In this document: piece by piece, positions 9,424-17,996 of the stretch | Numbering within the stretch: the first letter of the stretch is position 1 | Layout of the letters: the number at the start of each line of letters is the position of its first letter | DNA from: JBBSJZ01 sp041751935 | GTDB taxonomy: Bacteria; Planctomycetota; Planctomycetia; Pirellulales; Pirellulaceae | Assembly (NCBI GenBank): GCA_041751935.1 | Contig: JBGSIA010000183.1 | Location: forward strand, 65,561-129,560 | DNA length: 64,000 nt | Direction: 5' to 3' | The notes under the pieces: model-generated | Told to the model about the DNA's origin: nothing | Database searches by the model: none | Seen by the model: the letters and a program-made list of their open reading frames with translations, nothing else | Program-made: the position numbers and the translations under genes

Positions 9424-10659
9424 TTAGCCGTCGAGCGTCTCCAACTTCACCTTCAGTTTTACCCGTTCTCCATTGCGAATAACAGTCACATCGACAATAT
9501 CCCCGGCATGATATTTTTCAAACGCCAGCATCAACTCGCCCGTCGACGTGATTGGCGACTCGTCAATTGCGGTAATGATGTCGCCCAAGATAATTTCTCC
9601 ATATCGAGTCCGACGCGATGGGCGCAGTCCGGCGGTAGCGCCGGGGCCGTCCGCGGGAAGATCCAGAATCAATACTCCGGCGGGCAAGCGAAATCTTTTC
9701 GCAACAGAGTCGCTTGCTAGCGTCATCGCGATTCCCGGCCGAATGATCCGGCCATGCTCAATCAAATCGGGAACAACCCAGCGAACCGTGTCGACGGGAA
9801 TCGCAAACCCAATTCCCGCGTAAGTCCCACTGGGGCTGTAAATCGCGGTGTTCACTCCGATCAATCGCCCCGAACGATCCAGTAAGGGACCGCCGCTGTT
9901 GCCAGGATTGATTGCGGCGTCGGTCTGTATGACGTCTTTGATGGGAACGCCGGCCATCGATTTGATCTCGCGGCCTAGCGCACTGATCACGCCAGTTGTT
10001 AGTGTCTGGTCCAATCCGAACGGGTTTCCAATGGCAAATGCCGTGCGACCAACTTGTAAATCTGCCGATGAGCCAAGTTGAATCGCCCTGAGCTTCTCCG
10101 GCGGGGCGTCAATCTTTAACACAGCCAAATCTTTTTCTGCTGCTGACCCAACCAACTTCGCCGGATAACTGCTTTGGTCGTCGAACGCTACCATGGCCAC
10201 GTCTGCTTCGCGTATCACGTGGTAATTCGTAACGATGTGCCCAGCAGTATCCCAGACAAAACCAGTGCCGCTGCCTTGAGGAACTTCTTGTGCGTTCAGC
10301 GAGAAGAAATCACGCGCGACTCGCGAAGTGGTGATGTGTACGACCGACGGTGAAGCTGCTTTGAACAAGTCGATCGTAGCTTGTTCTTCCGTCGCCAATT
10401 CGGCTCGGGGCGAACGAGAAGTCAAACCGGGTTCTACTGCCGTCGCTGGATTCGGCTCCGCTCTGGTCGACGCTTGCTGGCTCGAAGGACGGTTTGCAAA
10501 CTGAGTGGAAACGCCCCCGCTCTGCGCGGCATCGGCGTTCATGACCCCTGTCTGATTCCGCCACAACATCCAAACAAGTACGGCTGTGGCGGTGAGCAAA
10601 AGCACATTAACGGCCACCAGCGCGGTCACGATGGAACTAGGTTTTTGGTCGACCACCAT
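9424..10659 (-). CDS. Membrane-anchored HtrA/DegP-type serine protease with one PDZ domain
   Basis: 411 residues. A single transmembrane helix (about 11-32) anchors the protein, followed by a Ser/Ala/Pro-rich linker to about residue 90. The trypsin-like domain (about 92-300) has an intact triad: His147 in TNYHVI, Asp177 in EKDLAVLKI and Ser255 in GNSGGPL. One C-terminal PDZ domain (about 315-405) includes PADGPGATAGLRPS and the DIITAIDESPI turn. This is the DegS-like layout, in which the PDZ domain senses misfolded envelope proteins. It starts 14 bp after the aroC stop and probably shares its transcript, although the pathways are unrelated. No site-2 protease or anti-sigma gene is adjacent, so a regulated-proteolysis role is only possible. 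Confidence 0.93.
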   Translation of the reverse strand: MVVDQKPSSIVTALVAVNVLLLTATAVLVWMLWRNQTGVMNADAAQSGGVSTQFANRPSSQQASTRAEPNPATAVEPGLTSRSPRAELATEEQATIDLFKAASPSVVHITTSRVARDFFSLNAQEVPQGSGTGFVWDTAGHIVTNYHVIREADVAMVAFDDQSSYPAKLVGSAAEKDLAVLKIDAPPEKLRAIQLGSSADLQVGRTAFAIGNPFGLDQTLTTGVISALGREIKSMAGVPIKDVIQTDAAINPGNSGGPLLDRSGRLIGVNTAIYSPSGTYAGIGFAIPVDTVRWVVPDLIEHGRIIRPGIAMTLASDSVAKRFRLPAGVLILDLPADGPGATAGLRPSRRTRYGEIILGDIITAIDESPITSTGELMLAFEKYHAGDIVDVTVIRNGERVKLKVKLETLDG

Positions 10660-10673
10660 GGACGGTCCTGCAG

Positions 10674-11927
10674 TTAAAACAGTTTCGACAGACTCGGATG
10701 GATTTTGTGAGATTGGTGAGCGAGGGCTGCGTTGAGCAATTCAATCGCGACTCGTGATTCGAGTGTGACACCCGCTCGTACACCAACGCAAGGATCATGC
10801 CGTCCTTTCTCCAATTCAAAATCTATTTCTTCTAAGTTCTTGCGTACCGATTGCTGTGGCTTGTTGATTGTCGATGTCGGCTTGAAACCAACTCGCAAAA
10901 CAAGCGGCATTCCGGTGGTGATTCCCCCGAGCAATCCACCATGTGTATTGCCAACGTATCCGTGAGTGCGAATCGGATCGTTGTTCTCACTGCCGCAGCG
11001 ACGAACAACATCGCACCCAGCACCAATTTCGCATGACTGTACCGCATGCAGGCCACCTAATGCACCCATGAGCCGAACCTTCAAACTTTGGTAAAGAGGA
11101 TCACCCAGTAAGGGTGGCACATTGATGGCCACCACTTCGATCATGGCACCAAGCGAATCGCCTTGCTTGCGAGTCTGTTTAATCAACTCTCCCGCCTCAT
11201 CGGCAAACCTAGCATCAATCGCATGAATCTCAGCCGCCGCAAGTTGCGACTGGACCGCATCGGCTTCCTCAGCCGCGACATGCACATTGCCTTGCCGGCG
11301 AACGAGTTGATCGAAGTAGGTACCTAAACTGCTCTCGGCACGCAGGGCTCCGACCTGACAGATGGACGAGAGGATCACGGTGCCGAACAGTTCTTGCAAG
11401 ATGATCCGGGCGACCGAGCCACCGATGACATCTGAGATCGTGGCTCGGTAGCTAGAGCGACCGCCGCCGCGGACGTCCACGAATCCAGACGACTGGTGGA
11501 ACTTGACAAGGTCGGTGTGGCCAGGCCGAACTTCGCCCGTCGGGCCAGAAAACTGTGTGTAATCACCCGATTTTTTGCTCGTCGAAGGCACGATCGCCGC
11601 GATCGGCTCTCCCGTGGTGTATCCCTCCTGGTAACCTTCGGTCTCGAATGTACCACCGTCAATCTCGACCGATAATTTGCCACCAGCCAACAATTTATCG
11701 TGATCGTCTTGGTAAAGTCCCGACAAAAAAATGACCTTGTCTTTCTCGTTGCGTGGCGTTCCGTGCTTATTTCCACCGGGTCGACGACGATCCAGAAATG
11801 CCTGTACCTGCTCGCGTCGGATATACTGCCCTGGAGGGCATCCCATCACGATCGTACTGATTGCCGGTCCATGCGATTCACCTGCACCAGCAACCGCGAA
11901 CAATGGCCCACCTAGTATTTCCATCAA
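10674..11927 (-). CDS. aroC: Chorismate synthase (divergent, extended)
   Basis: Catalyses the last shikimate step, 5-enolpyruvylshikimate-3-phosphate to chorismate, using reduced FMN. The signature GAGESHGPAIS is near the N-terminus, RPGHTDLVKFHQSSG and RGGGRSS are in the middle, and GRHDPCVGVRA is near the C-terminus. The protein has 417 residues compared with about 360 in E. coli. After RGGGRSS the usual ARETAxRVAAGA helix reads YRATISDVIGGS, a clear departure from the common form, though the catalytic histidines of the first and third signatures are kept. The family is certain; the unusual helix is noted separately. Start is ATG 11927, with a second ATG right after it. It is the first gene of an apparent aroC-protease-vWA group. 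Confidence 0.95.
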   Translation of the reverse strand: MMEILGGPLFAVAGAGESHGPAISTIVMGCPPGQYIRREQVQAFLDRRRPGGNKHGTPRNEKDKVIFLSGLYQDDHDKLLAGGKLSVEIDGGTFETEGYQEGYTTGEPIAAIVPSTSKKSGDYTQFSGPTGEVRPGHTDLVKFHQSSGFVDVRGGGRSSYRATISDVIGGSVARIILQELFGTVILSSICQVGALRAESSLGTYFDQLVRRQGNVHVAAEEADAVQSQLAAAEIHAIDARFADEAGELIKQTRKQGDSLGAMIEVVAINVPPLLGDPLYQSLKVRLMGALGGLHAVQSCEIGAGCDVVRRCGSENNDPIRTHGYVGNTHGGLLGGITTGMPLVLRVGFKPTSTINKPQQSVRKNLEEIDFELEKGRHDPCVGVRAGVTLESRVAIELLNAALAHQSHKIHPSLSKLF

Positions 11928-12044
11928 AACCCGATCTGAAACGCGAACTCGGACTGAACAACCTCAGTCCAGCATACCCGGCGTCGGAAAAATTCTATAG
12001 CCGGACATTCATTTCCCGCCCCTTGATGCAAGCGGAACGTAATC

Positions 12045-13988
12045 GTGCGACGTTTGATTGTTTGTTTTCTTTTTCTATGTCCAAGCGGTGCCGCTGGCTT
12101 GCTGGCTCAATCACCACAAGCAAATCGGCTGGCGAGGGAGTCGAGTCCGTACTTGCTTCAACACGCACACAATCCGGTCGATTGGTATCCCTGGGGTGAA
12201 GAAGCTTTTGAGCGTGCTCGACGGGAGAACAAGATGGTGTTTCTCTCGGTCGGCTATGCCGCATGCCATTGGTGCCATGTGATGGAGCGAGAATCATTTG
12301 TCGACCCCGAAATCGCGAAGTTGTTGAACCAACGCTTTATTTGTGTGAAGGTCGATCGCGAAGAACGACCCGACGTGGACCAAATTTATATGCTTGCCGT
12401 CCAGTTGATCACAGGTAACGGCGGTTGGCCAATGTCCATTTTCTTGACACCCGACTCCAAACCGTTCTGGGGCGGCACGTACTTCCCCGCGCGTGATGGG
12501 GATCGCGGAAACGCGACGGGTTTCCTTTCGGTGCTGGAACAAATCGACAAGGCTTGGAAATCTAGTCCAGAGGCAGTACTTGCGCAAGGGGAACTCGTCA
12601 CCGAAGCGATCAAGAAGCAACAGTTGGCGGTCGCCACTGATCAAACGAAAGACATTCCCACGGCTGTTGATGTCCGTCGCGTGGCGGAAACGATTCGGGA
12701 ACAATTCGATCCTGAAAACGGTGGGTTCGGGATCGAGGTCCTTAATCCGCAGCAACCGAAATTTCCCGAAGCCTCAAAGCTGGTCTACCTGCTCGATCAA
12801 GCACAGCGAGTTTCGCTTACTGACGATGAACGTGAGCAAGCGCTCGAGATGCTGACTCAAACGCTTGACGCAATGACCAGTGGTGCGATGTACGATCATC
12901 TCGGTGGCGGATTTCATCGATACAGTGTCGACGGTCGTTGGCAAATACCACATTTTGAAAAGATGTTGTACGACAACGGCCAGTTGGCTTCGATTTATGC
13001 ACAAGCCTTTGAGCTGACCGATCGAGAAGAGTACCGGATTGTATGTGAGGGTATTTGTGATTTTGTGATTCGTGAGTTAAAAGCTTCCGTGAAGGGTGAC
13101 TCCGATGAATTTGCTTTCTACAGTTCGCTAGACGCTGACAGCGAGGGTGAAGAAGGAGCCTTTTATCGCTGGAAGCCGGAAGAGCTTAGTCGATATGCGA
13201 CAGAGATCGACGACTACGAAATACTTGCCGAAGTGTACCTGTTGAACGCTGCACCAAACTTTGAGGCAAAATATGTTGTGCCACATCCCGACCAATCACT
13301 AGCAAGAATTGCCGAGAAACGCGAACTGTCGTTGGCGGAATTGGATGCACAACTGAGCGGACCGCGTCAGGCAATGCTGCAAATCCGAGAGTCCCGTGAG
13401 CGCCCGGCAACGGATACCAAGATCCTGACAGCTTGGAACGGTCTAATGATCGCAGGACTAGCCGATGCTGGCCGGATTCTGGAACGCGATGATTACGTGG
13501 CCGCAGCGGTTTCGGCGGCCGATTTCCTGCTGCGCGAAATGCCCGACGAACGCAAGCGACTGCGGCGCAGTTACGCGTTAGGTGAAGCGAAACTGGATGG
13601 CTACCTCGATGATTACGCGATGCTAGTTTCTGGGTTGATTGCTCTGCACCGTACGACGTCCCAGTCGAAATGGCTGGAAAATGCTCAGCAATTGACGGAC
13701 CAGCAACTCGATCACTATTGGGATACACAGTCCGGCGGTTTCTTCTTCACTGCCGATGACTCGGAATCACTGATCGTGCGTTTCAAGGATCCCTTGGATA
13801 ACGCAGTGCCGTCGGGAACCAGTATCGCGGCGGAGAATCTCGCCTACTTGGCAAGCGTCACCGGTCAGGAACGCTACGCGAAAAAACTACACGATACCCT
13901 GGCTAGTGTGACGCCGATGTTTCGCCGCGCGCCTGCGGCAATGCCACGGATGGCAATCATTGCGGCCAATGCTCTGGAAGCAGAATGA
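12045..13988 (+). CDS. Thioredoxin-fold protein of the YyaL/SSP411 (DUF255) family, exported
   Basis: 647 residues. The N-terminal thioredoxin-like domain begins with the family hallmark SPYLLQHAHNPVDWYPWG (about 34-51) and has a CHWCH active-site motif (Cys74, Cys77) followed by VDREERPDVD. The rest is an alpha/alpha six-barrel with conserved DYAML and SGTS-type segments (around TAWNGLMIAGLADAG and LDGYLDDYAMLVSG). Most relatives are cytosolic. Here the first 22 residues (MRRLIVCFLFLCPSGAAGLLAQ) form a convincing signal peptide, so this copy probably works in the periplasm-like space. The biochemical activity of the family is not established. It is convergent with the histidine-kinase gene, 21 bp between stops. 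Confidence 0.92.
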   Translation: MRRLIVCFLFLCPSGAAGLLAQSPQANRLARESSPYLLQHAHNPVDWYPWGEEAFERARRENKMVFLSVGYAACHWCHVMERESFVDPEIAKLLNQRFICVKVDREERPDVDQIYMLAVQLITGNGGWPMSIFLTPDSKPFWGGTYFPARDGDRGNATGFLSVLEQIDKAWKSSPEAVLAQGELVTEAIKKQQLAVATDQTKDIPTAVDVRRVAETIREQFDPENGGFGIEVLNPQQPKFPEASKLVYLLDQAQRVSLTDDEREQALEMLTQTLDAMTSGAMYDHLGGGFHRYSVDGRWQIPHFEKMLYDNGQLASIYAQAFELTDREEYRIVCEGICDFVIRELKASVKGDSDEFAFYSSLDADSEGEEGAFYRWKPEELSRYATEIDDYEILAEVYLLNAAPNFEAKYVVPHPDQSLARIAEKRELSLAELDAQLSGPRQAMLQIRESRERPATDTKILTAWNGLMIAGLADAGRILERDDYVAAAVSAADFLLREMPDERKRLRRSYALGEAKLDGYLDDYAMLVSGLIALHRTTSQSKWLENAQQLTDQQLDHYWDTQSGGFFFTADDSESLIVRFKDPLDNAVPSGTSIAAENLAYLASVTGQERYAKKLHDTLASVTPMFRRAPAAMPRMAIIAANALEAE

Positions 13989-14009
13989 TCTTAAAATGAT
14001 CCTGGGAGA

Positions 14010-15602
14010 TTAAACCAACTGTGCGTGCCGTGTGACCTTGCCAAAGTTGCTGCCAGTCCCATGAACGTGCTGCAGCAATTCTCGGAAAGTGATCGGCTTT
14101 ACTAAGTGAACATCAAATCCTGCATCGATCGCCAATTCACGATCTGCTGGGCCTCCCCAACCGGTCAAGGCGATCAGCCGAGCGGACGATGCACTTCCAT
14201 GCCGTCGTATCCGGCGAGCGATTTCATATCCGTCCATGCCTGGTAACCCGATGTCTAGAAGGACTACGTCCGGTGGATCGGAACTGATTTCCTGGAGCGC
14301 TTCGACACCCTCGCGCGCAATCCGCACGGAGTAACCTTCGGACTCAAAAAGTTCGCCAAGAAGAGTGGATGCATCAACGTTATCTTCAACGATCAACAGT
14401 TTGGGTTTGTCCGCGTTGCGTTTGTCCGCAATTACGTGATCACTGGAAGAGCTTGAAAGCGATTCGCTCTCCGAGTCAGTTTCGGTCGTCGGGTCGGTCA
14501 GCGCCGTCGGCAGGGCGACGGTGAAGCGACTGCCTAGACCCGGTCCACGGCTAAATGAGTGTAGCTTTCCGCCGTGCAGTTCCACCAATCGACTCACGAT
14601 GGTCAGCCCTACTCCCAACCCACCGTACTCTCGCGTGCGACTTGCGTCCACTTGCATGAACGGCTCTAGCAATCGATCGGCTTCGGCGGGCGAAAAACCG
14701 ATGCCGTTGTCGCTCACAGAAATCGATACCGAATCGTCAGCCGCTTCAACCTGCAACGTAATGCGACCGCAATCGGGAGTGTACTTGGCGGCGTTTCCAA
14801 GCAAATTCGCAGTTAGCTGAGTTAAACGCACTCGATCTCCCTCGACCATGACCGGTGAATCCGGAACGAGCAACTGAAAACGATGCGACTTTGCCTTGAA
14901 CAGCACTTCGGTCATTTCAACAGCGTCAGTGATTGCTATTCGCAAGTCCATTGGCTGTTTTTGTAACTCCACCATTCCACGACAGAACCGAGACACATCG
15001 AGCAGGTCATCGGTAATGCGAACCAAATGATTGGTTTGACGCTGAATTACCTCACGAATTCGTATAACGTCGGCGGGTGAATCCGATTTAATATCCAGCA
15101 ACGCCAAGCTTGACCGGATCGGCGCCAATGGATTTCGCAATTCGTGTGCAAGCAGCGCTAAAAATTCGTCCTTGCGTTGATCAGCTTCACGAAGTGATTG
15201 ACTCAGCCGCTCGTTCTCCGAGGAGCGATTTTCTGCCAAATACCGTTGACGTTCGAGTCGGTTAAACAACAGCGTCGCGACGACGTTCACGATGACGTAG
15301 ATAACAAGCTGGAGCAAATCCGGTGCATCGTCGATCAGCAGAGACGACTCCGGCTTGATGAATAGATGTGCTGCGGCGAGCGTACCGATGATGATCGCAA
15401 ATACGGCTGGCCCGGTTCCAGCGACCCAAGCCGTGGTTAACACGCTCAAATAAAACAGGCTGAAGGGACAGTCGTCGTTCAGCCAGGGATGCAAAAGCGT
15501 TCTTGCCCAAATCGCCAAAACGGTCATGAGTATGGCAGTTCCATATCGCCACATAAATCGCGTGACTGGCTGCGGCAGTTTTTCCAACGGCAATGAATTC
15601 AT
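14010..15602 (-). CDS. Hybrid sensor histidine kinase (DUF4118, HisKA, HATPase, receiver)
   Basis: 530 residues. The N-terminal 120 residues contain several hydrophobic helices that match the KdpD-like DUF4118 membrane domain. They are followed by a short coiled segment, a HisKA dimerisation helix with the phospho-His in LLAHELRNPLAP, an ATPase with NLLGNAAKYT (N box), DNGIGF (G1) and GLGVGLTIV (G2), an Asp/Ser-rich linker, and a C-terminal receiver with LLIVEDN, the phosphoacceptor in VVLLDIGLPGMDGYE and the LVKP lysine. No periplasmic sensor loop of any size is evident, so the signal is probably sensed in or at the membrane. The ATG lies 22 bp after the stop of the CsrA-receiver gene on the same strand, which makes a functional pair likely. 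Confidence 0.95.
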   Translation of the reverse strand: MNSLPLEKLPQPVTRFMWRYGTAILMTVLAIWARTLLHPWLNDDCPFSLFYLSVLTTAWVAGTGPAVFAIIIGTLAAAHLFIKPESSLLIDDAPDLLQLVIYVIVNVVATLLFNRLERQRYLAENRSSENERLSQSLREADQRKDEFLALLAHELRNPLAPIRSSLALLDIKSDSPADVIRIREVIQRQTNHLVRITDDLLDVSRFCRGMVELQKQPMDLRIAITDAVEMTEVLFKAKSHRFQLLVPDSPVMVEGDRVRLTQLTANLLGNAAKYTPDCGRITLQVEAADDSVSISVSDNGIGFSPAEADRLLEPFMQVDASRTREYGGLGVGLTIVSRLVELHGGKLHSFSRGPGLGSRFTVALPTALTDPTTETDSESESLSSSSSDHVIADKRNADKPKLLIVEDNVDASTLLGELFESEGYSVRIAREGVEALQEISSDPPDVVLLDIGLPGMDGYEIARRIRRHGSASSARLIALTGWGGPADRELAIDAGFDVHLVKPITFRELLQHVHGTGSNFGKVTRHAQLV

Positions 15603-15624
15603 GGATCGACTCCGTGGATGTGGA

Positions 15625-16386
15625 TCAAGAAACGCTTTGAGCGGTCCGCGAAGTTGAAATGTCTTCGCGAATTCTTGCGACTAGAGAAGACACGTCGAGA
15701 GGCTTTTGGAACCAACCGTCCCAGCCTCGACCCACCGGCTCATCGGCATGGCTTCGCGATGTTCCGGTAACGGCGAATACCGTCAGATTGGCCAGTCGAT
15801 CGTCATGGCGAATCCGATGCAACGTTTCCAGTCCGTCCGAGAGCGGCATCTGCATATCCATTAGCACAAAGTCAGGCATTGCGCCCCACATTCGCAACTG
15901 CTCAAGCGCTTCGGCACCGTCTCGGGCAACATGAACGTCAAAGCCTTGCAATGCCAGCAAATAAGCCATCAATCCCCGTTCGTTATCACTGTCCTCGACG
16001 ACAAGCAATCGAATCGGGGTGTCATCACCGACTAACGGCGCTACCGCTTGGACCGGTGATAGTTGATGGTCAGCGGCACTTGCTTTACTCACGATGCATC
16101 GCACCAAGTCGTCGGTATCGATCGATTCACCGCGGTCCAAGCGTGCCTGGAGAGCGTCAAGCCGAAGCTGGAGCACGTTCAGCTCGTTTCGCCGTCGGTG
16201 TTCGGTTTCATCACAACCCTGGTCGCTCGTTTCTCCATCAGCGACTTCCTCCCGCAGAACTTTGACCGATTGTGGTGCTTCAATGCCAATTTTGACAATG
16301 CGTCCACGAACTTGAAGAATGCTGAGAGTGATGCCGAGATGGGGAAAAACGACTCGTTGCTGAGCACGTCGCGAGAGTACCAACAT
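15625..16386 (-). CDS. CsrA RNA-binding domain fused to a response-regulator receiver
   Basis: 253 residues. The start is ATG 16386, preceded by AGGAGG nine bases upstream; an in-frame extension to 16464 is rejected. Residues 1-50 are a CsrA/RsmA domain: MLVLSRR, then LSILQVRGRIVKIGIEAP, then VKVLREEV. The two positions central to RNA contact in the family, Leu4 and the Arg of (H)REE (Arg45 here), are kept. Residues 58-120 are a charged, probably helical linker. Residues 125-242 form a receiver: acidic pocket Glu131-Asp132, phosphoacceptor Asp177 in LMDMQMP, Thr207 and Lys228 in QKPL. The layout implies an mRNA-binding translational regulator controlled by phosphorylation. The hybrid kinase 22 bp downstream is the obvious partner. 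Both assignments follow from motifs; the coupling is inferred. Confidence 0.9.
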   Translation of the reverse strand: MLVLSRRAQQRVVFPHLGITLSILQVRGRIVKIGIEAPQSVKVLREEVADGETSDQGCDETEHRRRNELNVLQLRLDALQARLDRGESIDTDDLVRCIVSKASAADHQLSPVQAVAPLVGDDTPIRLLVVEDSDNERGLMAYLLALQGFDVHVARDGAEALEQLRMWGAMPDFVLMDMQMPLSDGLETLHRIRHDDRLANLTVFAVTGTSRSHADEPVGRGWDGWFQKPLDVSSLVARIREDISTSRTAQSVS

Positions 16387-16657
16387 TGGGTAAAGCCTCC
16401 TGCACAAGGTTGATGCGGACAACTTTAGGGATGCCGCTCCCGAGCCCGTGGACGGTGTCATCATCGACTCTCGATCCTAGGCGCTTCGCAACCTCTCCGG
16501 CACCTTCTTCGGCACATACCGACTGCGAAACCTTCGACGGGATTCTAACTTTCCATTCTCAAAAGGACAATAGCCAGTGGCGGTTTGGTGATTCGAACCG
16601 TGATTTCGCTGCATGATGGTGTTCCGCGATCGGACGACGATTTCCAACAGGCGACGC

Positions 16658-17971
16658 TCAATCGTTGGCCAGACGAACGCTCGTGAATTGCCATCGCGTT
16701 TCAGGAGGAAAGAAATTGCGATAAGTGGCGCGAATGTGGTCCGACGAAGTGGCACAGGAGCCACCTCGCAAGACGAATTGATTGCACATGAACTTACCGT
16801 TGTACTCGCCCAATGCACCTGATGCAGGCCGGTATCCGGGGTAGGGCGAATAGTGGCTGCCGGTCCACTGCCAGACGTTTCCGAACATGTTGATGCCCAC
16901 GTCTTCGGCTGGAGCTTCAATCTGGGGATGGATGGGCTCGCGGTTGCGGAACAATACGTCGGCAAACACCCCGCATGGTGCTGCATTGTTAGCGGAGGTC
17001 TCCCATTCAAACTCTGTGGGAAGTCTTTTGCCCGCCCAGCGTGCAAAAGCATCCGCTTCAAAGTAGCTGACGTGACAAACGGGTTCGTTCAAATTCAACG
17101 GCAAAACTCCCGAGAGCGTGAATTGTGACCACGAGTCACCGTCGCATATCCAGTACAGCGGCGCCTGCCATTGTTGCTGGATCAAATGTGCCCAACCTAA
17201 TGAAAGCCAAAGGTCCGGACGCGTGTATCCCTTGTCGTTAATGAAATCCAAAAACTCGCCGTTCGTTACGCACCGCGAACTTATCTCGTGTTGCTGTAGA
17301 TAGGTTCGATGTCGAGGTGTTTCATTGTCAAAGGAAAATCCGCCCTTGCCAGCATGTCCGACCTGCACAATTCCTTCTTCAACACAGTGCCATCTCATGC
17401 TGCAAGTGGATATTGACGATTGGGATTTTGCGTCATCATTAAGTGGACTCAGAATATTCACTTTCGGATCATCGTGATAGGCGGGGTGCAATGGATTGGA
17501 ATAGAACCCATGCTTGATGTCCGTAAGCATTAACTCTTGATGCTGCTGTTCGTGCTGCAGACCTAGCGTAAGCACATCCCATTCATGTCGCTCAAATCGA
17601 TTTTGCTCAATGCAGGTTTTCATCGCCTCGTCCACATGCTGACGATACTGGTGCACTTCATTAAGTCCAGGCCGTGAGATCTGTCCTCGACGATCTCGCG
17701 GAAAGGGTTGGCCGACTGAGTTGTAGTAGGAATTAAAAAGAGTCTCAAATGCCTCGTTGAACACCACGTACGACGGTTGAGTCTTCAGCAAGAACGTTTC
17801 GAAAAACCAAGTCGTGTGAGCCAAATGCCAGCGAATGGGACTGACATCCGGCGTCGACTGAATGGCACAGTCCTCTGGCGTCAACGGCTCAGAAATTTTG
17901 ATGCTGAACTGACGAACTTGCAAATAATGTTTGACCGCCAATAAAAGTCGTTCGTCTTGATCAAGGTTCAT
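16658..17971 (-). CDS. egtB: Ergothioneine biosynthesis protein EgtB (sulfoxide synthase)
   Basis: Non-haem iron enzyme that joins trimethylhistidine (hercynine) to a thiol donor with oxygen. The N-terminal DinB-like domain supplies the iron ligands: a His in SPIRWHLAHTTWFF (about 46-56) and the HX3HXE motif in LQHEQQHQELM (His140, His144, Glu146). The C-terminal formylglycine-generating-enzyme-like domain follows, with FLDFINDKGY, LPTEFEWE and NVWQWTGS and a final LRGGSC-RNFF segment. Length is 437 residues from ATG 17971; a GTG at 18025 would add 18 residues and overlap egtD. No good Shine-Dalgarno precedes either start. It follows egtD on the same strand, the usual pairing. Whether the thiol donor is cysteine or gamma-glutamylcysteine is not clear. 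Confidence 0.92.
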   Translation of the reverse strand: MNLDQDERLLLAVKHYLQVRQFSIKISEPLTPEDCAIQSTPDVSPIRWHLAHTTWFFETFLLKTQPSYVVFNEAFETLFNSYYNSVGQPFPRDRRGQISRPGLNEVHQYRQHVDEAMKTCIEQNRFERHEWDVLTLGLQHEQQHQELMLTDIKHGFYSNPLHPAYHDDPKVNILSPLNDDAKSQSSISTCSMRWHCVEEGIVQVGHAGKGGFSFDNETPRHRTYLQQHEISSRCVTNGEFLDFINDKGYTRPDLWLSLGWAHLIQQQWQAPLYWICDGDSWSQFTLSGVLPLNLNEPVCHVSYFEADAFARWAGKRLPTEFEWETSANNAAPCGVFADVLFRNREPIHPQIEAPAEDVGINMFGNVWQWTGSHYSPYPGYRPASGALGEYNGKFMCNQFVLRGGSCATSSDHIRATYRNFFPPETRWQFTSVRLAND

Positions 17972-17996
17972 GGAACGTGAGTCAGCGACGCTTGTG

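Noticed and set aside
9424..10659. Full regulated-proteolysis system around the HtrA-like protease
   Set aside because: No site-2 protease, anti-sigma factor or sigma factor gene is adjacent.
15625..16464. Longer start for the CsrA-receiver gene
   Set aside because: The 26 extra residues precede the universal MLVL start of CsrA, and the AGGAGG site points to ATG 16386.
16550..16600. GGTTCGAATCACC resembling a tRNA T-arm on the minus strand
   Set aside because: Only one pair of the T-stem forms, and no acceptor, D or anticodon arm can be drawn around it.
16477..17061. 194-codon open frame on the minus strand
   Set aside because: It overlaps the conserved C-terminal half of egtB in another frame and shows no family motif or ribosome-binding site.
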